Notes under the pieces: generated by a model
Seen by the model: only the letters and a program-made list of their open reading frames with translations
Told to the model about the DNA's origin: nothing
Database searches by the model: none
Shown: in pieces, positions 9,765 to 19,039 of the stretch
Layout of the letters: the number at the start of each line of letters is the position of its first letter
How positions within the stretch are numbered: position 1 is the first letter of the stretch
Position numbers and translations under genes: made by a program
DNA from: Methanoregulaceae archaeon
Lineage (GTDB): Archaea; Halobacteriota; Methanomicrobia; Methanomicrobiales; Methanospirillaceae
NCBI GenBank assembly: GCA_015660885.1
Contig: JACTUB010000006.1
Span: 1 to 64,000 of the forward strand
DNA length: 64,000 bases
Direction of reading: 5' to 3'

Positions 9765-12700
9765 ATGAAGAAACAAGAATTAATTCCTCTGCCGCTATTG
9801 TTGATTCTCATTTTGGCATTTCTGGTGGTGCCGGTGACGGCGGCGGGTCTCAATGTAACAGACGGTGTAAAGATCAATACTACAGGTGGAGCCACTTCAC
9901 CGGTGATCACTATCACCGATTCACCAATTGTTCAGGGTGGCACCATCACCATCGACGTGTCAAATTTAAAATGGTTTGTTGAAGGTTTTTCCCTCACAGA
10001 CGCTAATGTAGTGATAACTGACTCTGCTGCAAATGCAAATTGGACGGAGACAGTTGATGTTGGCAATGACAGCCTGATACTGACGTCAACCGGTGGCCCT
10101 ACGGCTGTCGGTGAAACGGTCACCGTGACCTTCACCGGAGCAGTAATTCCATGGATATCTGATACAGGTGGAGATCAGCCATTTTCCATGCTAGTACATA
10201 GAGCCGATGGGCTCGGAGATGCTTACATCAACTTCGATATTGAGACAGCACCGCCACCGCCAAGCGGTCTTAGTATAGCAGACGGTGCGAAGATCACGGC
10301 TGCGGATGGAGCCACATCACCGGTGATCACTATCACCGATTCACCAATTGTTCAGGGGGGCACCATCACCATCGACATGACTAATTTACTCAGTCTTGTT
10401 GCCAGTCACACACTCACCAATGCTAACGTAATGATAAATGACACTGCTGCCAATGCAACATGGATAAGGTCGGTAACAGGTAACACCCTGACGCTGACGT
10501 CAACCGGTGGCGCTACGGCTGTTGGTGAAACGGTCACCGTGACTTTCACCGGAGCAGCAGGAAATCCCTGGATTGCCAATACGGGTGGAGAACAAACATC
10601 ACACCTCACGGCAACCAGGGCGGATCAACTTGGATCCAGCACATTTAATTTCGTAATCGAGACAGCACCTCCACTTCCTGTCAATCTTATCATAGCAAAC
10701 GGTGCAAAGATCACGGCAACGAACGGAACTACTTCGCCGGTGATCACCATCACAGGTTCAGATATTACTCAGGGTGACACCATCACCATTGACGTTTCCA
10801 GCCTGAATGCGTATGTTGCCAGTGGCACACTCACCGATGCTAATGTAATAATCAATGACACTGCTGCCAATGCAATATGGATAAGGTCGGTAACAGGTAA
10901 CACTTTGACGCTGACGTCAACCGGTGGTGCTACGGTTGCTGGCGAAATGGTCACATTAACTTTCACCGGATCAGCAGGAAGTCCATGGATTGCCAACACG
11001 GGTGGAGAACAGACATCACACCTCACTGCGACGAGAACCGATGGACTCGGAGGCGGTACCTTCAACTTCGTGATCGAGACAACGCCTCCGGCTGGTCTGG
11101 CGGTAGTTGCAAATTTTTCAGCCTCGCCGATAGCGGATATTGCACCGGTAACAACAACTTTTACCGATACGTCTCTGGGAAGTCCGACCTCGTGGAGCTG
11201 GGATTTTGGTGACGGGTCAAACTCAACAAGCCGGAACCCCACCCATTCCTATACCACCATTGGGACGTATACGGTCAACCTGACTGCAACCAATGCATAC
11301 GGATCGAATTTAAAAACCCAATGGAATTACATCCATGTCCTCAACGGTGCTGTCAGGGAAGCGAATACAACGATCAACGGGTTGACCATTACCAATTGCG
11401 GGGGTCCGCAAACTGTCACGGTTGATACATCCATCCTGCCAGCAGCATTAATCCCTAACAATTCTGTGCTGGAATTGCAATCCCCCGCTGACCGGGGCTT
11501 TAAAAATATCACCATCTACGCACTGAACGGAATCGGTTTTTCCCGGAGCGGTAACCTGATTACCGGGAAGCCTACCGGCGTTCATGTAGTATCGGAAGAG
11601 ATAGATCCTTCCCCAAGTTTCTCAAGCGAGATAGGAACAAAATCCTCGTTTAACTATAGCATGGATCTTCCATCCTACCCTTGTAACGCGATACTCAGCA
11701 CAAAAATCTGGGAGGGTGTGATACCTGAGTATGATACAAAATTCCGACAGATAGCATCTGCCAATAGTGCTTTTCCTGTTGGGACCGCATACACCGCGAA
11801 AATTACCAAGATCAATTTCCCTTCAGTCTCATCAGTCAAAATTCATATGAGCGTTAATTCAAGCTGGAATTCTGACCTTATTGGCGGACCGGGCCAGCTA
11901 TTTATCTGGCGGATATCAGATAATGGAACATCAGGACAGATACTTCGTACAAGTTATCTGTACAGTAATCCTGTGAACAATGTCGATTACTTTGAGGCAA
12001 ATTCTCCCCTTGGGCTTTCAACGTTTGGGATATCTTCCCTCACCGGGAACAATAATCCGTTCCAGATGATCTCCTTCGTTATCGTACAGGCCGTCAACGA
12101 AGCGAGTAACCCGGGTGCCGGAGGTTCCAGCGGAGGAACAGCGGTTGTCAGCCAGACCACGGCCGCTCCGGAGATAACGAAAGCCACTCCTCCGGATCCA
12201 GGCAAAACCGCCAAAATCTACTCAAACGCACAAGGCGTTGTCACTCAGGCCATGACCCTCACATCAACTGACGGTCTGGCAACAGTAAATATCGGTACAG
12301 GGATTATCGCAAATGACGCTGAGGGTAAACCGCTTTCCTCGATCACCATCAAAGCTATTCCTGCAGAAAACCTGCCCGGTACTTTGCCAGGAGCTTCGTT
12401 TTCCTTTGCCGGCAGGGCGTATGAACTTCAGCCTGACGGGGCAACCTTCTCACCGGGGATCTCGATCAGTTTCACTGCCCCAAATGCACAATTCGGGCAG
12501 GAACTTATGGTAAAGACGTATGATAGCGCAACCAGCACCTGGCTGGATCTTCCCACCAGTATCAATCCCCAGACCGGCATGATCACGGCCCAGGTCTCCC
12601 ACTTCTGCTGCATTGCATTGTTTGCAAAATCTACGGAGATCGAAAAAACACCGACCCCGCAACCAACGATAATAGTGGCCTCAAAATCCTCCATGTCCAC

Positions 12701-12821
12701 CAATATCGAGATGTATAGCTGGATTATTTCCTCAGCCAGGCAGAACCCGGTAATTATTGTCATCGTGCTTGCAGTACTTGCACTGGTCACCTACTTCGGG
12801 TGGTGGAAGAGACGGCTATAA
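9765..12821 (+). CDS. Secreted, membrane-anchored surface protein with three long repeats and a PKD domain
   Basis: 1,018 residues from the ATG at 9765, chosen because it begins a clear signal peptide (MKKQELIPLP followed by a long Leu/Ile core to VTAAG) and follows a GGTG motif. Three homologous repeats of about 140 residues follow, each starting near I-A-D-G-A-K-I-T and containing SPVITITDSxIxQGxTITID and LTLTSTGGAT. Next come a canonical PKD domain with WSWDFGDGS, a region resembling PGF-pre-PGF domains (VNSSWNSD, YFEANSPLGLSTFGIS), a second beta-rich region, a C-terminal membrane helix and a basic tail WWKRRL. It is probably an envelope protein anchored in the cytoplasmic membrane. The repeat family is not one I recognise. 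Confidence 0.85.
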   Translation: MKKQELIPLPLLLILILAFLVVPVTAAGLNVTDGVKINTTGGATSPVITITDSPIVQGGTITIDVSNLKWFVEGFSLTDANVVITDSAANANWTETVDVGNDSLILTSTGGPTAVGETVTVTFTGAVIPWISDTGGDQPFSMLVHRADGLGDAYINFDIETAPPPPSGLSIADGAKITAADGATSPVITITDSPIVQGGTITIDMTNLLSLVASHTLTNANVMINDTAANATWIRSVTGNTLTLTSTGGATAVGETVTVTFTGAAGNPWIANTGGEQTSHLTATRADQLGSSTFNFVIETAPPLPVNLIIANGAKITATNGTTSPVITITGSDITQGDTITIDVSSLNAYVASGTLTDANVIINDTAANAIWIRSVTGNTLTLTSTGGATVAGEMVTLTFTGSAGSPWIANTGGEQTSHLTATRTDGLGGGTFNFVIETTPPAGLAVVANFSASPIADIAPVTTTFTDTSLGSPTSWSWDFGDGSNSTSRNPTHSYTTIGTYTVNLTATNAYGSNLKTQWNYIHVLNGAVREANTTINGLTITNCGGPQTVTVDTSILPAALIPNNSVLELQSPADRGFKNITIYALNGIGFSRSGNLITGKPTGVHVVSEEIDPSPSFSSEIGTKSSFNYSMDLPSYPCNAILSTKIWEGVIPEYDTKFRQIASANSAFPVGTAYTAKITKINFPSVSSVKIHMSVNSSWNSDLIGGPGQLFIWRISDNGTSGQILRTSYLYSNPVNNVDYFEANSPLGLSTFGISSLTGNNNPFQMISFVIVQAVNEASNPGAGGSSGGTAVVSQTTAAPEITKATPPDPGKTAKIYSNAQGVVTQAMTLTSTDGLATVNIGTGIIANDAEGKPLSSITIKAIPAENLPGTLPGASFSFAGRAYELQPDGATFSPGISISFTAPNAQFGQELMVKTYDSATSTWLDLPTSINPQTGMITAQVSHFCCIALFAKSTEIEKTPTPQPTIIVASKSSMSTNIEMYSWIISSARQNPVIIVIVLAVLALVTYFGWWKRRL

Positions 12822-12926
12822 CACCGGGAAAAAATCCCTGGTGGTACCTGGAGTTGGTCTGTCAGGCAGCTTCACCTCCAGGCTTTACGGCAAGAAGCGG
12901 AAAAAATATCCGGCCACTTTTTTTTT
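12822..12926 (+). terminator. Hairpin and oligo-T run after the surface-protein gene
   Basis: Directly after the stop lies an imperfect hairpin, CACCGGGA / TCCCTGGTG, followed further down by a run of nine T at 12918-12926. Oligo-T runs are the usual archaeal termination signal. Assignment is by pattern only. Confidence 0.5.
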
Positions 12927-13062
12927 AATAAGAAAGATTCTCGCCTTTTTTATCGCAAACAAATCAATAATTTGATAACCAGCTCTGAATGATTCAGATA
13001 TAGAGGACGATAAAAATAGTTATCAGATTACACTACGGTTTTCTACGGGGGGGAGAGGTATC

Positions 13063-13998
13063 ATGGATATCGAAGCGATGAAAAATGATCAGGATATTCG
13101 AGGATTAATAAGGCTCCTTGACCATAGGAAAAATGATGTCCAGTGGCGTGCTGCAGATGCACTGGGTACCTTAGGGGAGATGGCCTGCGAACCACTCCTC
13201 AGGCCACTGGTTTATCCCAAGATACATGTCCGTATTGGTGCCATTGAGGCATTAGGAGCGATTAAAAGTCCGCAATCGGTTGAGCCCCTTATCCATACCC
13301 TCAGGACCGATGAAAGCAGCGAAGTGCGCTGGGTTGCCGCACTGGCTCTTGGGGAGATCGGTGACAAACGGGCAATCCCGGCGCTACTGGCCTCCTTAAA
13401 AGATGAGGACCGGTATGTGCGGTACGGGTCGGTAAAATCACTCGAACAGATCGGATGGTCAGCGGAGACAGACCGGGATCGGGCATATTATTATTTAGCC
13501 CTGCAGGATTGGGATACCATAAAAAAACTGGGAAAATCCGCAACCGGGCCCCTCATCGACCTGCTCAGGGATCAGCACCCCGCCATACGGGCTCAGATTA
13601 CCGAGATCTTAAGTTCAATCGGGGGCGTTGAAGCAAAAAAATCCTGTGAACACGTATTGAGGGACCCGGACGAGAATGTCCGTTGGTGTGCGGTGCTCTC
13701 ATCTCTGCGGTGCGAGGTTCCGACCAGCCAGCTGCCCCTTGAGCTTTCAAAACGGGTGCGGACCGGACCCAATGTATTCGGTGCAGCACTCCTGAATTTT
13801 TTCTTTTTGGGTCTCGGGTATGATTACCTGGGGAAATGGTGGGGACTTGTTGTCGTTGAGATTTATATGATCCTGATCCTCACCAGTCAACTCCTGTTTG
13901 GACTGCTCATGACGGTTATCATCTGGATTCCGATCATGGCATTATTTGCAACACAGACATTCTTTATGGCAAAAAGGGAGTCGGCCCTGTCCGGGTGA
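13063..13998 (+). CDS. HEAT-repeat protein with C-terminal membrane domain (paralogue 1)
   Basis: 311 residues. The N-terminal two thirds is a run of PBS-lyase-type HEAT repeats (patterns such as VQWRAADALGTLGE and VRWVAALALGEIGD, about 30 residues each). From about residue 230 two hydrophobic helices follow a motif A-L-L-N-F-F-F-L-G-L-G-Y-D-Y-L-G-K-W-W-G. A strong purine-rich stretch (gggggggagagg) precedes the ATG. The stop overlaps the ribosome site of the next, homologous gene. It is probably a protein-binding scaffold at the membrane; the partner is unknown. Confidence 0.85.
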   Translation: MDIEAMKNDQDIRGLIRLLDHRKNDVQWRAADALGTLGEMACEPLLRPLVYPKIHVRIGAIEALGAIKSPQSVEPLIHTLRTDESSEVRWVAALALGEIGDKRAIPALLASLKDEDRYVRYGSVKSLEQIGWSAETDRDRAYYYLALQDWDTIKKLGKSATGPLIDLLRDQHPAIRAQITEILSSIGGVEAKKSCEHVLRDPDENVRWCAVLSSLRCEVPTSQLPLELSKRVRTGPNVFGAALLNFFFLGLGYDYLGKWWGLVVVEIYMILILTSQLLFGLLMTVIIWIPIMALFATQTFFMAKRESALSG

Positions 13999-14002
13999 GC
14001 GT

Positions 14003-14971
14003 ATGGTTGACCTTTCAACCCTGTTTGGACAAAAAAAGGTGGATATTGAAAAATTAACAGCAGTTAAAGATATTTCAGGTCTGATCAGGGCACTCCACTC
14101 AAATGACATGAGTACGCAGTCCGAGGCGGCAAAGGCACTGGGCAGCCTCGGCCTTGAGGCAACGGATGCGCTGATCCGGGCGTTAAAGAAGAAAGATATG
14201 GATAACCGGCTCGTGATCATCAAGGCCCTTACCGAGATCCGGGATCCTAAATCGGTCCCAGTGCTGATCGAGATGCTGAAGGATGAGAACAGCGAGGTCC
14301 GCTGGGAAGCTGCAATTGCCCTGGGCGAGATACCTGACCCCCAGTCGATTGAACCACTCATCGCGTGCCTCCGTGACCATGACAAATATGTCAGGTTCGG
14401 CGCCGCACGTTCTCTTGAGATGATCGGCTGGAAACCTCCCAATGATGAGGAAAAGGCATTCTTTTTTGTGGGAATGCAGGACTGGAAAGCGGTTCAGTTG
14501 ATTGGGAATTCTGCCATTCCCGCACTGGCCAACGTCCTTCATGACCGGCATAGCAATGTCCGTACCAAAGCTGTCAAGATCCTCGGCGAGCTCAAGAGTC
14601 CGCAGGCAATTCCCTCCCTGATCCAATCCCTTGCTGATGAAGACAGTGAAGTGCGGTGGAAAACCGTGCTTGCCTCTGAAAAATGCGGTATAAAGTTGAT
14701 ACATCTTCCCCGTGGTCTCTCCCGCCGCCCCAGACTGAAGAAAAATCCCCTGATTGCGGGATTTTTGAATTTCGTGCTCCCGGGTCTCGGGTACGCCTAC
14801 CTTGCAAAATGGTGGGGTGTCATGATCTTCGAGCTCGACATCTTCGGAACGGTTTGGGCGTTGAAATACATGGGAGAAACTTTTACGTACGAGACACTCT
14901 TCCCTATCTATTTCCTGCTGGCGGTCCATGCATATTACATTACCATAAAAATGCCAGTAGATCCCCCATAA
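14003..14971 (+). CDS. HEAT-repeat protein with C-terminal membrane domain (paralogue 2)
   Basis: 322 residues from the ATG at 14003. The frame is open to an ATG at 13946, but that would overlap the previous gene by 53 bases, while GGGTGAG immediately precedes 14003. HEAT-type repeats (VRWEAAIALGEIPD, VRFGAARSLEMIGW) fill the first 235 residues. The C-terminus repeats the membrane motif of the upstream gene (F-L-N-F-V-L-P-G-L-G-Y-A-Y-L-A-K-W-W-G). The two genes are a tandem duplication in one operon, strongly diverged in the HEAT part. Confidence 0.85.
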   Translation: MVDLSTLFGQKKVDIEKLTAVKDISGLIRALHSNDMSTQSEAAKALGSLGLEATDALIRALKKKDMDNRLVIIKALTEIRDPKSVPVLIEMLKDENSEVRWEAAIALGEIPDPQSIEPLIACLRDHDKYVRFGAARSLEMIGWKPPNDEEKAFFFVGMQDWKAVQLIGNSAIPALANVLHDRHSNVRTKAVKILGELKSPQAIPSLIQSLADEDSEVRWKTVLASEKCGIKLIHLPRGLSRRPRLKKNPLIAGFLNFVLPGLGYAYLAKWWGVMIFELDIFGTVWALKYMGETFTYETLFPIYFLLAVHAYYITIKMPVDPP

Positions 14972-15477
14972 CCCTTTTTTCGTCCACGAATAAACGAATA
15001 CAGATTGTTGCACGGAAGAAATGTATAAAAAATTTGAATGCTCACCAGGGATTTTCCCTCGCATGCCCAAGACTCCCCGAAATGCGATAACCCAGAACAG
15101 ATAAGACATCACCATCGATAGATGCAGAAGAGTTGTTTGTCGAACAGTCTTTGTGGGTCTCAGGATATTTCAGCGGCATTTTACTGCCATCCTTTACCGG
15201 CCGTTTACATCGATCCACCCATCAACAGTACCCGCCGCCGCATTACCCTTAGCTGGAAGAAACATATCACGGAATCTTATTGGGACTAAAAAAATTCAAT
15301 AATTAAAATGATGAAAGATCCTGAAAATTGTAATCCGGCTTTGACAAAGGCTCCAGAAAGGAATGCTCTGAATGGAATGATGGGGAGTGCTTCTCTATCT
15401 ACAGGATCGCAATAGCGGGTGTTAATTTTCGGTACAGCGAGTTCCCCGAGGTAGATCATCGGGAGAGGCGTACCGAA
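14972..15477. other. Intergenic, no gene recognised
   Basis: About 500 bases with scattered AT-rich stretches and no coding signal on either strand beyond antisense shadows of the HEAT gene. Confidence 0.5.
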
Positions 15478-15729
15478 TCAGCCGTATCTTTCTTTCAGCT
15501 CGGTAAACCACCGATCACTATCTTCTGTTGATACTTCACCCTCATCTACCAACGGCCCTGCATGAAAGAACACCGGGCATTGGTGCCCGAACACGCTGCA
15601 TGATTCAGGCTCGTCCTTTCTGGGAAGCGGGAATGTTTCAACTATCGGGTAGTTTTCAACAATCGATCCATAAGGGCAGAATCGTAAGATCCGGCACGGT
15701 TTTATGGCGTGTTTAAATACCGGCTTCAT
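15478..15729 (-). CDS. Small conserved cysteine-containing archaeal protein
   Basis: 83 residues. Four cysteines sit in two pairs in the middle of the protein: PCRILRFCPYG and SCSVFGHQCPVF. The spacing suggests a metal or Fe-S site. The sequence resembles small uncharacterised proteins I associate with methanogens, but I cannot name a family with certainty. The gene is isolated, with over 500 bases of non-coding DNA on both sides. The function is unknown. Confidence 0.6.
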   Translation of the reverse strand: MKPVFKHAIKPCRILRFCPYGSIVENYPIVETFPLPRKDEPESCSVFGHQCPVFFHAGPLVDEGEVSTEDSDRWFTELKERYG

Positions 15730-16368
15730 AATGATTTTTTCTCCTTTTCATCGAGCTCCACGAGAAGCATACATATCACGCTATCGAATGTGGACTCCAT
15801 AATTTCTGGTTTCTTCAGCTATTCGCGGGGGCAAATGCATGATACTGGTCATTTGACACTATAAAATTTGGTATTTTTGATTGGGTAATGTCATGATAAA
15901 AATAAGATGAAGTGATCTTGGTTCAGCCTGGAAAGGGGGAAAGGAAAAATAACTATTAAAATGGCTTATTTTTAAAAAATTAAAACTTATCCCTACGTCA
16001 GGATGCTGTTACGGGGATTCGCCGCCAATACAGTAGCCCGGGCACCACAACCTGACTATCTCCCAAGTTCTGTTTATGATCCTGGCTGACCGGACGAACC
16101 ATGAGACCGTAACATCCGGTCATGGCAATTCCTTAAGAATGGCGAGATAATTCTTAAGATAGTAGAATTGCTGTGATTTTAAATCTCTTTTCCCATTTGG
16201 ATATTCGTTATTCCAAATTATAACATGGATAAGGAGGATTTGCCAATACAGGCTTCATACAGCCTCATTGACACTCGCATGAAAAAAGAATAGTGGGATG
16301 AAATTTTCTCATATTTGTTCTGATTGTGACAGACAACTTTAATATAATGCATCACGATACTGGTGTTT
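15730..16368. other. Intergenic, no gene recognised
   Basis: About 640 bases, largely AT-rich. No ribosome site followed by a plausible coding frame was found on either strand. It may hold promoters for the flanking small genes. Confidence 0.45.
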
Positions 16369-16578
16369 ATGAATTGTCATGGATATTCAGTTGTAGGGAT
16401 CATACAGGCGGTATTCGGAATATTATTAGTCCTCTATGGAGTAAAAGTGATGGTAATTAACTCTTTTTTCTATGGCACTTTGGATATTGGCATTGGGATA
16501 GCGATTTTGTCTTTCGCCCAATCTGAGTATAACCAAACAAAAATATTAGAAGAATTGAAAAAAAATAAAACCAATTAA
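16369..16578 (+). CDS. Small membrane protein, two predicted helices
   Basis: 69 residues from the ATG at 16369 (an in-frame GTG lies six bases earlier). Two hydrophobic segments (about residues 6-28 and 30-50) are separated by a short polar turn and followed by a charged tail ending ELKKNKTN. The gene is AT-richer than its neighbours and isolated. No family recognised; it could be a recently acquired or orphan gene. Confidence 0.5.
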   Translation: MNCHGYSVVGIIQAVFGILLVLYGVKVMVINSFFYGTLDIGIGIAILSFAQSEYNQTKILEELKKNKTN

Positions 16579-16844
16579 TTTTTCGATAAAATTACCTACC
16601 AATGCGTCAAAACAGAATTCACCGACATTAGCTTCACTATGTATCTAATATTTTGGAATAGAGAATCAGACCACCCGTGGAAAAGTGCTGCTATGGAGAA
16701 TTGAAAAATAAAAAGGAATACAAAAATATATTTTCAGTATAAACGGACGTCTTTAACATTGATTATTCTGACAGAATTGTGTAATCCCTCGGTAAGCGTC
16801 AAAAGAGTGCGTTTTTTGTGATGCCTATAACCTAACTTGTTTAT

Positions 16845-16928
16845 GCGAGGGATGGGATTCGAACCCAAGAACTCCTACGAGACTAGGCCCTCAACCTAGC
16901 GCCTTTGACCTGGCTTGGCTACCCTCGC
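16845..16928 (-). tRNA. tRNA-Leu (GAG)
   Basis: The reverse complement folds as an 84-nt class II tRNA: acceptor GCGAGGG / CCCTCGC, anticodon arm CTAGG-TTGAGGG-CCTAG giving anticodon GAG, a long variable arm, and a T loop GGTTCGAATCC. No CCA is encoded and no intron is present. Confidence 0.95.
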
Positions 16929-17118
16929 TCAGTGCCATAACAAAGAGGTTGTCTATCTAATAAAATCTTATGCAAGTTGTTTTTCTCTGCAGCTCCCCAG
17001 ATTGCATCCGATTGCTGGCGGTAATGGCCGTAGAAATTCAGTAATCCGGCATAATCCTGCCGGACAGCTGATGCATGGCAATTTTCCGGCTATGACGGCG
17101 CCCAAACGGCATAGATGT

Positions 17119-17129
17119 ATATTTATATG
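17119..17129 (+). promoter_or_regulatory. Box A for a probable leaderless transcript
   Basis: ATTTATATG at 17121-17129 lies about 25 bases before the ATG at 17150, the spacing expected between box A and the transcription start. Transcription would then begin at or next to the start codon. The only Shine-Dalgarno-like GGTGAG abuts the ATG too closely to work well. Confidence 0.5.
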
Positions 17130-17149
17130 CGTCATACCCAGTGGTGAGT

Positions 17150-17650
17150 ATGTGGTCAGACATCATCCATGAGTTTTCCGATTCACCTTCACAGGGCCGG
17201 GTGGTGCGGTTCCTGCTCGAGAACGGTTTTGGTGTGACTGAAGACGGACGGATCAGTTGTAATGGTATCGAGGTGCCGGCAACCTCGGTGGCTAAAGTGA
17301 TCGGATCGGATCGCAGGGTCGTGGACTCCACAGCACATCGCATTCTTGAACGCCCGGTTCTCCGCGATATCTTCCTGAATATGCGGGCGACACCGGACCT
17401 TTCCAAAGTTGCAGAATCACTGGGATTTTCTGTTGTCACCGTGCTCCCGAAAAATGCGAGCGAGCGGGGAATTGTCGGTGCTGTCGTCCAGATTCTTGCC
17501 CTGCATGATGTTTCCATCCGGCAAATCTTTGTTACTGACCCGGAGTTTTCCGAAGAGCCAAGGCTCGTGATTATCGTTGAGGAGTCCATGCCGGTGGGCG
17601 TTATCGAACAGATCCGTGCCCTGCCCCAGGTCAGGCAGGTCATCATCTGA
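17150..17650 (+). CDS. ACT-domain regulator of amino acid metabolism (COG2150-like)
   Basis: 166 residues from the ATG at 17150; GTG codons at 17141 and 17144 are alternatives. Residues 1-80 resemble a helix-turn-helix region with a VPATSVAKVIGSDRRVV segment. Residues 85-166 form an ACT-like ligand-binding domain (GIVGAVVQILALHDVSIRQ, then LVIIVEESMPVGVIEQIRAL). Archaeal proteins of this type are annotated as predicted regulators of amino acid metabolism; ligand and targets are unknown. It stands alone, upstream of a repeat element. Confidence 0.8.
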   Translation: MWSDIIHEFSDSPSQGRVVRFLLENGFGVTEDGRISCNGIEVPATSVAKVIGSDRRVVDSTAHRILERPVLRDIFLNMRATPDLSKVAESLGFSVVTVLPKNASERGIVGAVVQILALHDVSIRQIFVTDPEFSEEPRLVIIVEESMPVGVIEQIRALPQVRQVII

Positions 17651-17795
17651 GTGGCATATCCCGGAATTAAATCAAAGCCAAACAGGAATTTCTCTTCGTT
17701 TGTTTTCAGAAGTGTTTTGGGGAGATGTAATCCAAACTATCGGGATTATATTATTCATGTATGTTGAGAGATCGAGGCCGGTATATCTCCCTGTA

Positions 17796-17930
17796 CGCTG
17801 AACGCCACCGCCCCCGGCGGGGTGTCCCCGCAGCGGATCAGTAACTGAAAATTCCGAAAAACCTCTCTCCCCCCTGCGCCTCCGAGAGGCTCTGAGGCGG
17901 GTGACCCTCATAAATACTATGATCTTCGTG
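17796..17930 (+). repeat. Dispersed palindrome-rich intergenic element, copy 1
   Basis: Begins near CGCCACCGCCCCCGGCGGGG, contains GGATCAGTAACTGAAAATTC, and ends with the hairpin GCCTCCGAGAGGCTCTGAGGC. The same order of segments recurs at about 48070-48210 and, inverted, at 60585-60715. It lies between two converging genes and encodes nothing recognisable. Confidence 0.75.
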
Positions 17931-18024
17931 GAAAAAACCATGTAGTGATGAACGCTCCCCGGGCATTCGGTATCCAATACCTGCAAAGAAATGTGACAAC
18001 TAACTAAAAAAATTCTGATGTTAT

Positions 18025-18525
18025 TTAGCTGCAGAGCAGTTCAACATCCCGGGCAAGGTGATACATCCTCAGTCTCACCTTTCTGGGCAGGTGAATGGCG
18101 GATGCAATACTTTCCTCAATAATCACCCGCCTCCTTCCCTCAATGAGGTTATCCGCATGGGTGATAATCTTCTCTTCCGTGGTCCGCGGCATGCAGTCGC
18201 GGGGAGACAGCCGGAGAAGCGTACACTCATCAGCCGTGAGCCCTGCTCCTGTATGGCACTCGACAATCCTGGCGACCTCCTCGCTGATCCCGTGGGCACG
18301 CAGGAGATCTGCTCCATGCTGTGCGTGCAGGATTTTATGAGTCGATCCCCGGCCGATATCGTGAAGCATCGAACCTTTACGTACCAGATCAACCCGTACA
18401 AGGGCATCGAACGCTGCGTATCCAAGTGCAACATCCCGGACAGCCCGGCAATGCGTGATTACCTTTTCGCTGCATCCTGCTTCATGCAGCAGGTCCTCAC
18501 AGGATTTATCCGGTTGGTTCGGCAT
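18025..18525 (-). CDS. HD-domain phosphohydrolase
   Basis: 166 residues from the ATG at 18525, which overlaps the tfe stop region by 20 bases. HD-superfamily metal ligands are visible: H-C-R-A-V-R near the start, SMLHDIGRG as the HD motif, H-A-Q-H-G, and a later E-C-H-T-G-A-G. The length and the pattern HDIGR...H..HG fit the archaeal HDIG family of small metal-dependent phosphohydrolases. The substrate is unknown. It is the last gene of the aTrm56-ATP-grasp-tfe run. Confidence 0.85.
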   Translation of the reverse strand: MPNQPDKSCEDLLHEAGCSEKVITHCRAVRDVALGYAAFDALVRVDLVRKGSMLHDIGRGSTHKILHAQHGADLLRAHGISEEVARIVECHTGAGLTADECTLLRLSPRDCMPRTTEEKIITHADNLIEGRRRVIIEESIASAIHLPRKVRLRMYHLARDVELLCS

Positions 18526-19039
18526 GACCCAGTGATTTTTTAATATCTCCAATCCGTTGTTTGAGAGATCGCAGGAGCATTTCGTTGTCAAAATGCGTCA
18601 CGGATTTCCCGCAGCCCGGACAGTTGAAATCGCAACCCATAGCCTGAGGGAAGGTAAAAAGGATCTGGCATTCCTTGCAGATGAAGAAGTCGTTTTCTTC
18701 TTCGTACTTCTCCCGCTGTTCGAGTTTCTCCAAGACAAGGGCCATATCTTCGCGAATCGCATCATAGATGTGATCGATGCGGAGCTGCCAGAGATAGGTC
18801 AACCAGCCAGTCTCATTGTTTTTGATCCGGTGATACTCCGCAAGCCGTTTTTCATAGAGGGTATACAGGGTATGCCTTACAGAATTTAAGTTGATACCGG
18901 TCTGTGCCGCAAGATCTTCATCGCTGTGCTCACCCTCGCGCGGGAATCGTTCGATGAGGTTGAGCCCTTCATCCTTCACCAGACGGTAAAGATATGCACG
19001 TATTGCGGGATCTTTCAGCAGGTCGTCTATGGGATCCAT
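18506..19039 (-). CDS. tfe: Transcription initiation factor TFE (alpha subunit)
   Basis: 177 residues. The N-terminal winged helix (about 1-90; DEDLAAQTGINLNSVRHTLYTLYEKRLAEY) is followed by a zinc ribbon with C-K-E-C and C-P-G-C pairs (about 122-145). This is the archaeal homologue of TFIIE-alpha, which stabilises the open complex with RNA polymerase. The ATG overlaps the stop of the upstream ATP-grasp gene by one base (TGATG), implying translational coupling; a GTG one codon earlier is possible. Confidence 0.95.
   Translation of the reverse strand: MDPIDDLLKDPAIRAYLYRLVKDEGLNLIERFPREGEHSDEDLAAQTGINLNSVRHTLYTLYEKRLAEYHRIKNNETGWLTYLWQLRIDHIYDAIREDMALVLEKLEQREKYEEENDFFICKECQILFTFPQAMGCDFNCPGCGKSVTHFDNEMLLRSLKQRIGDIKKSLGHAEPTG

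Noticed and set aside
14183..15115. Minus-strand frame of 310 codons
   Set aside because: It is a shadow of the HEAT gene with a low-complexity translation and no ribosome site.
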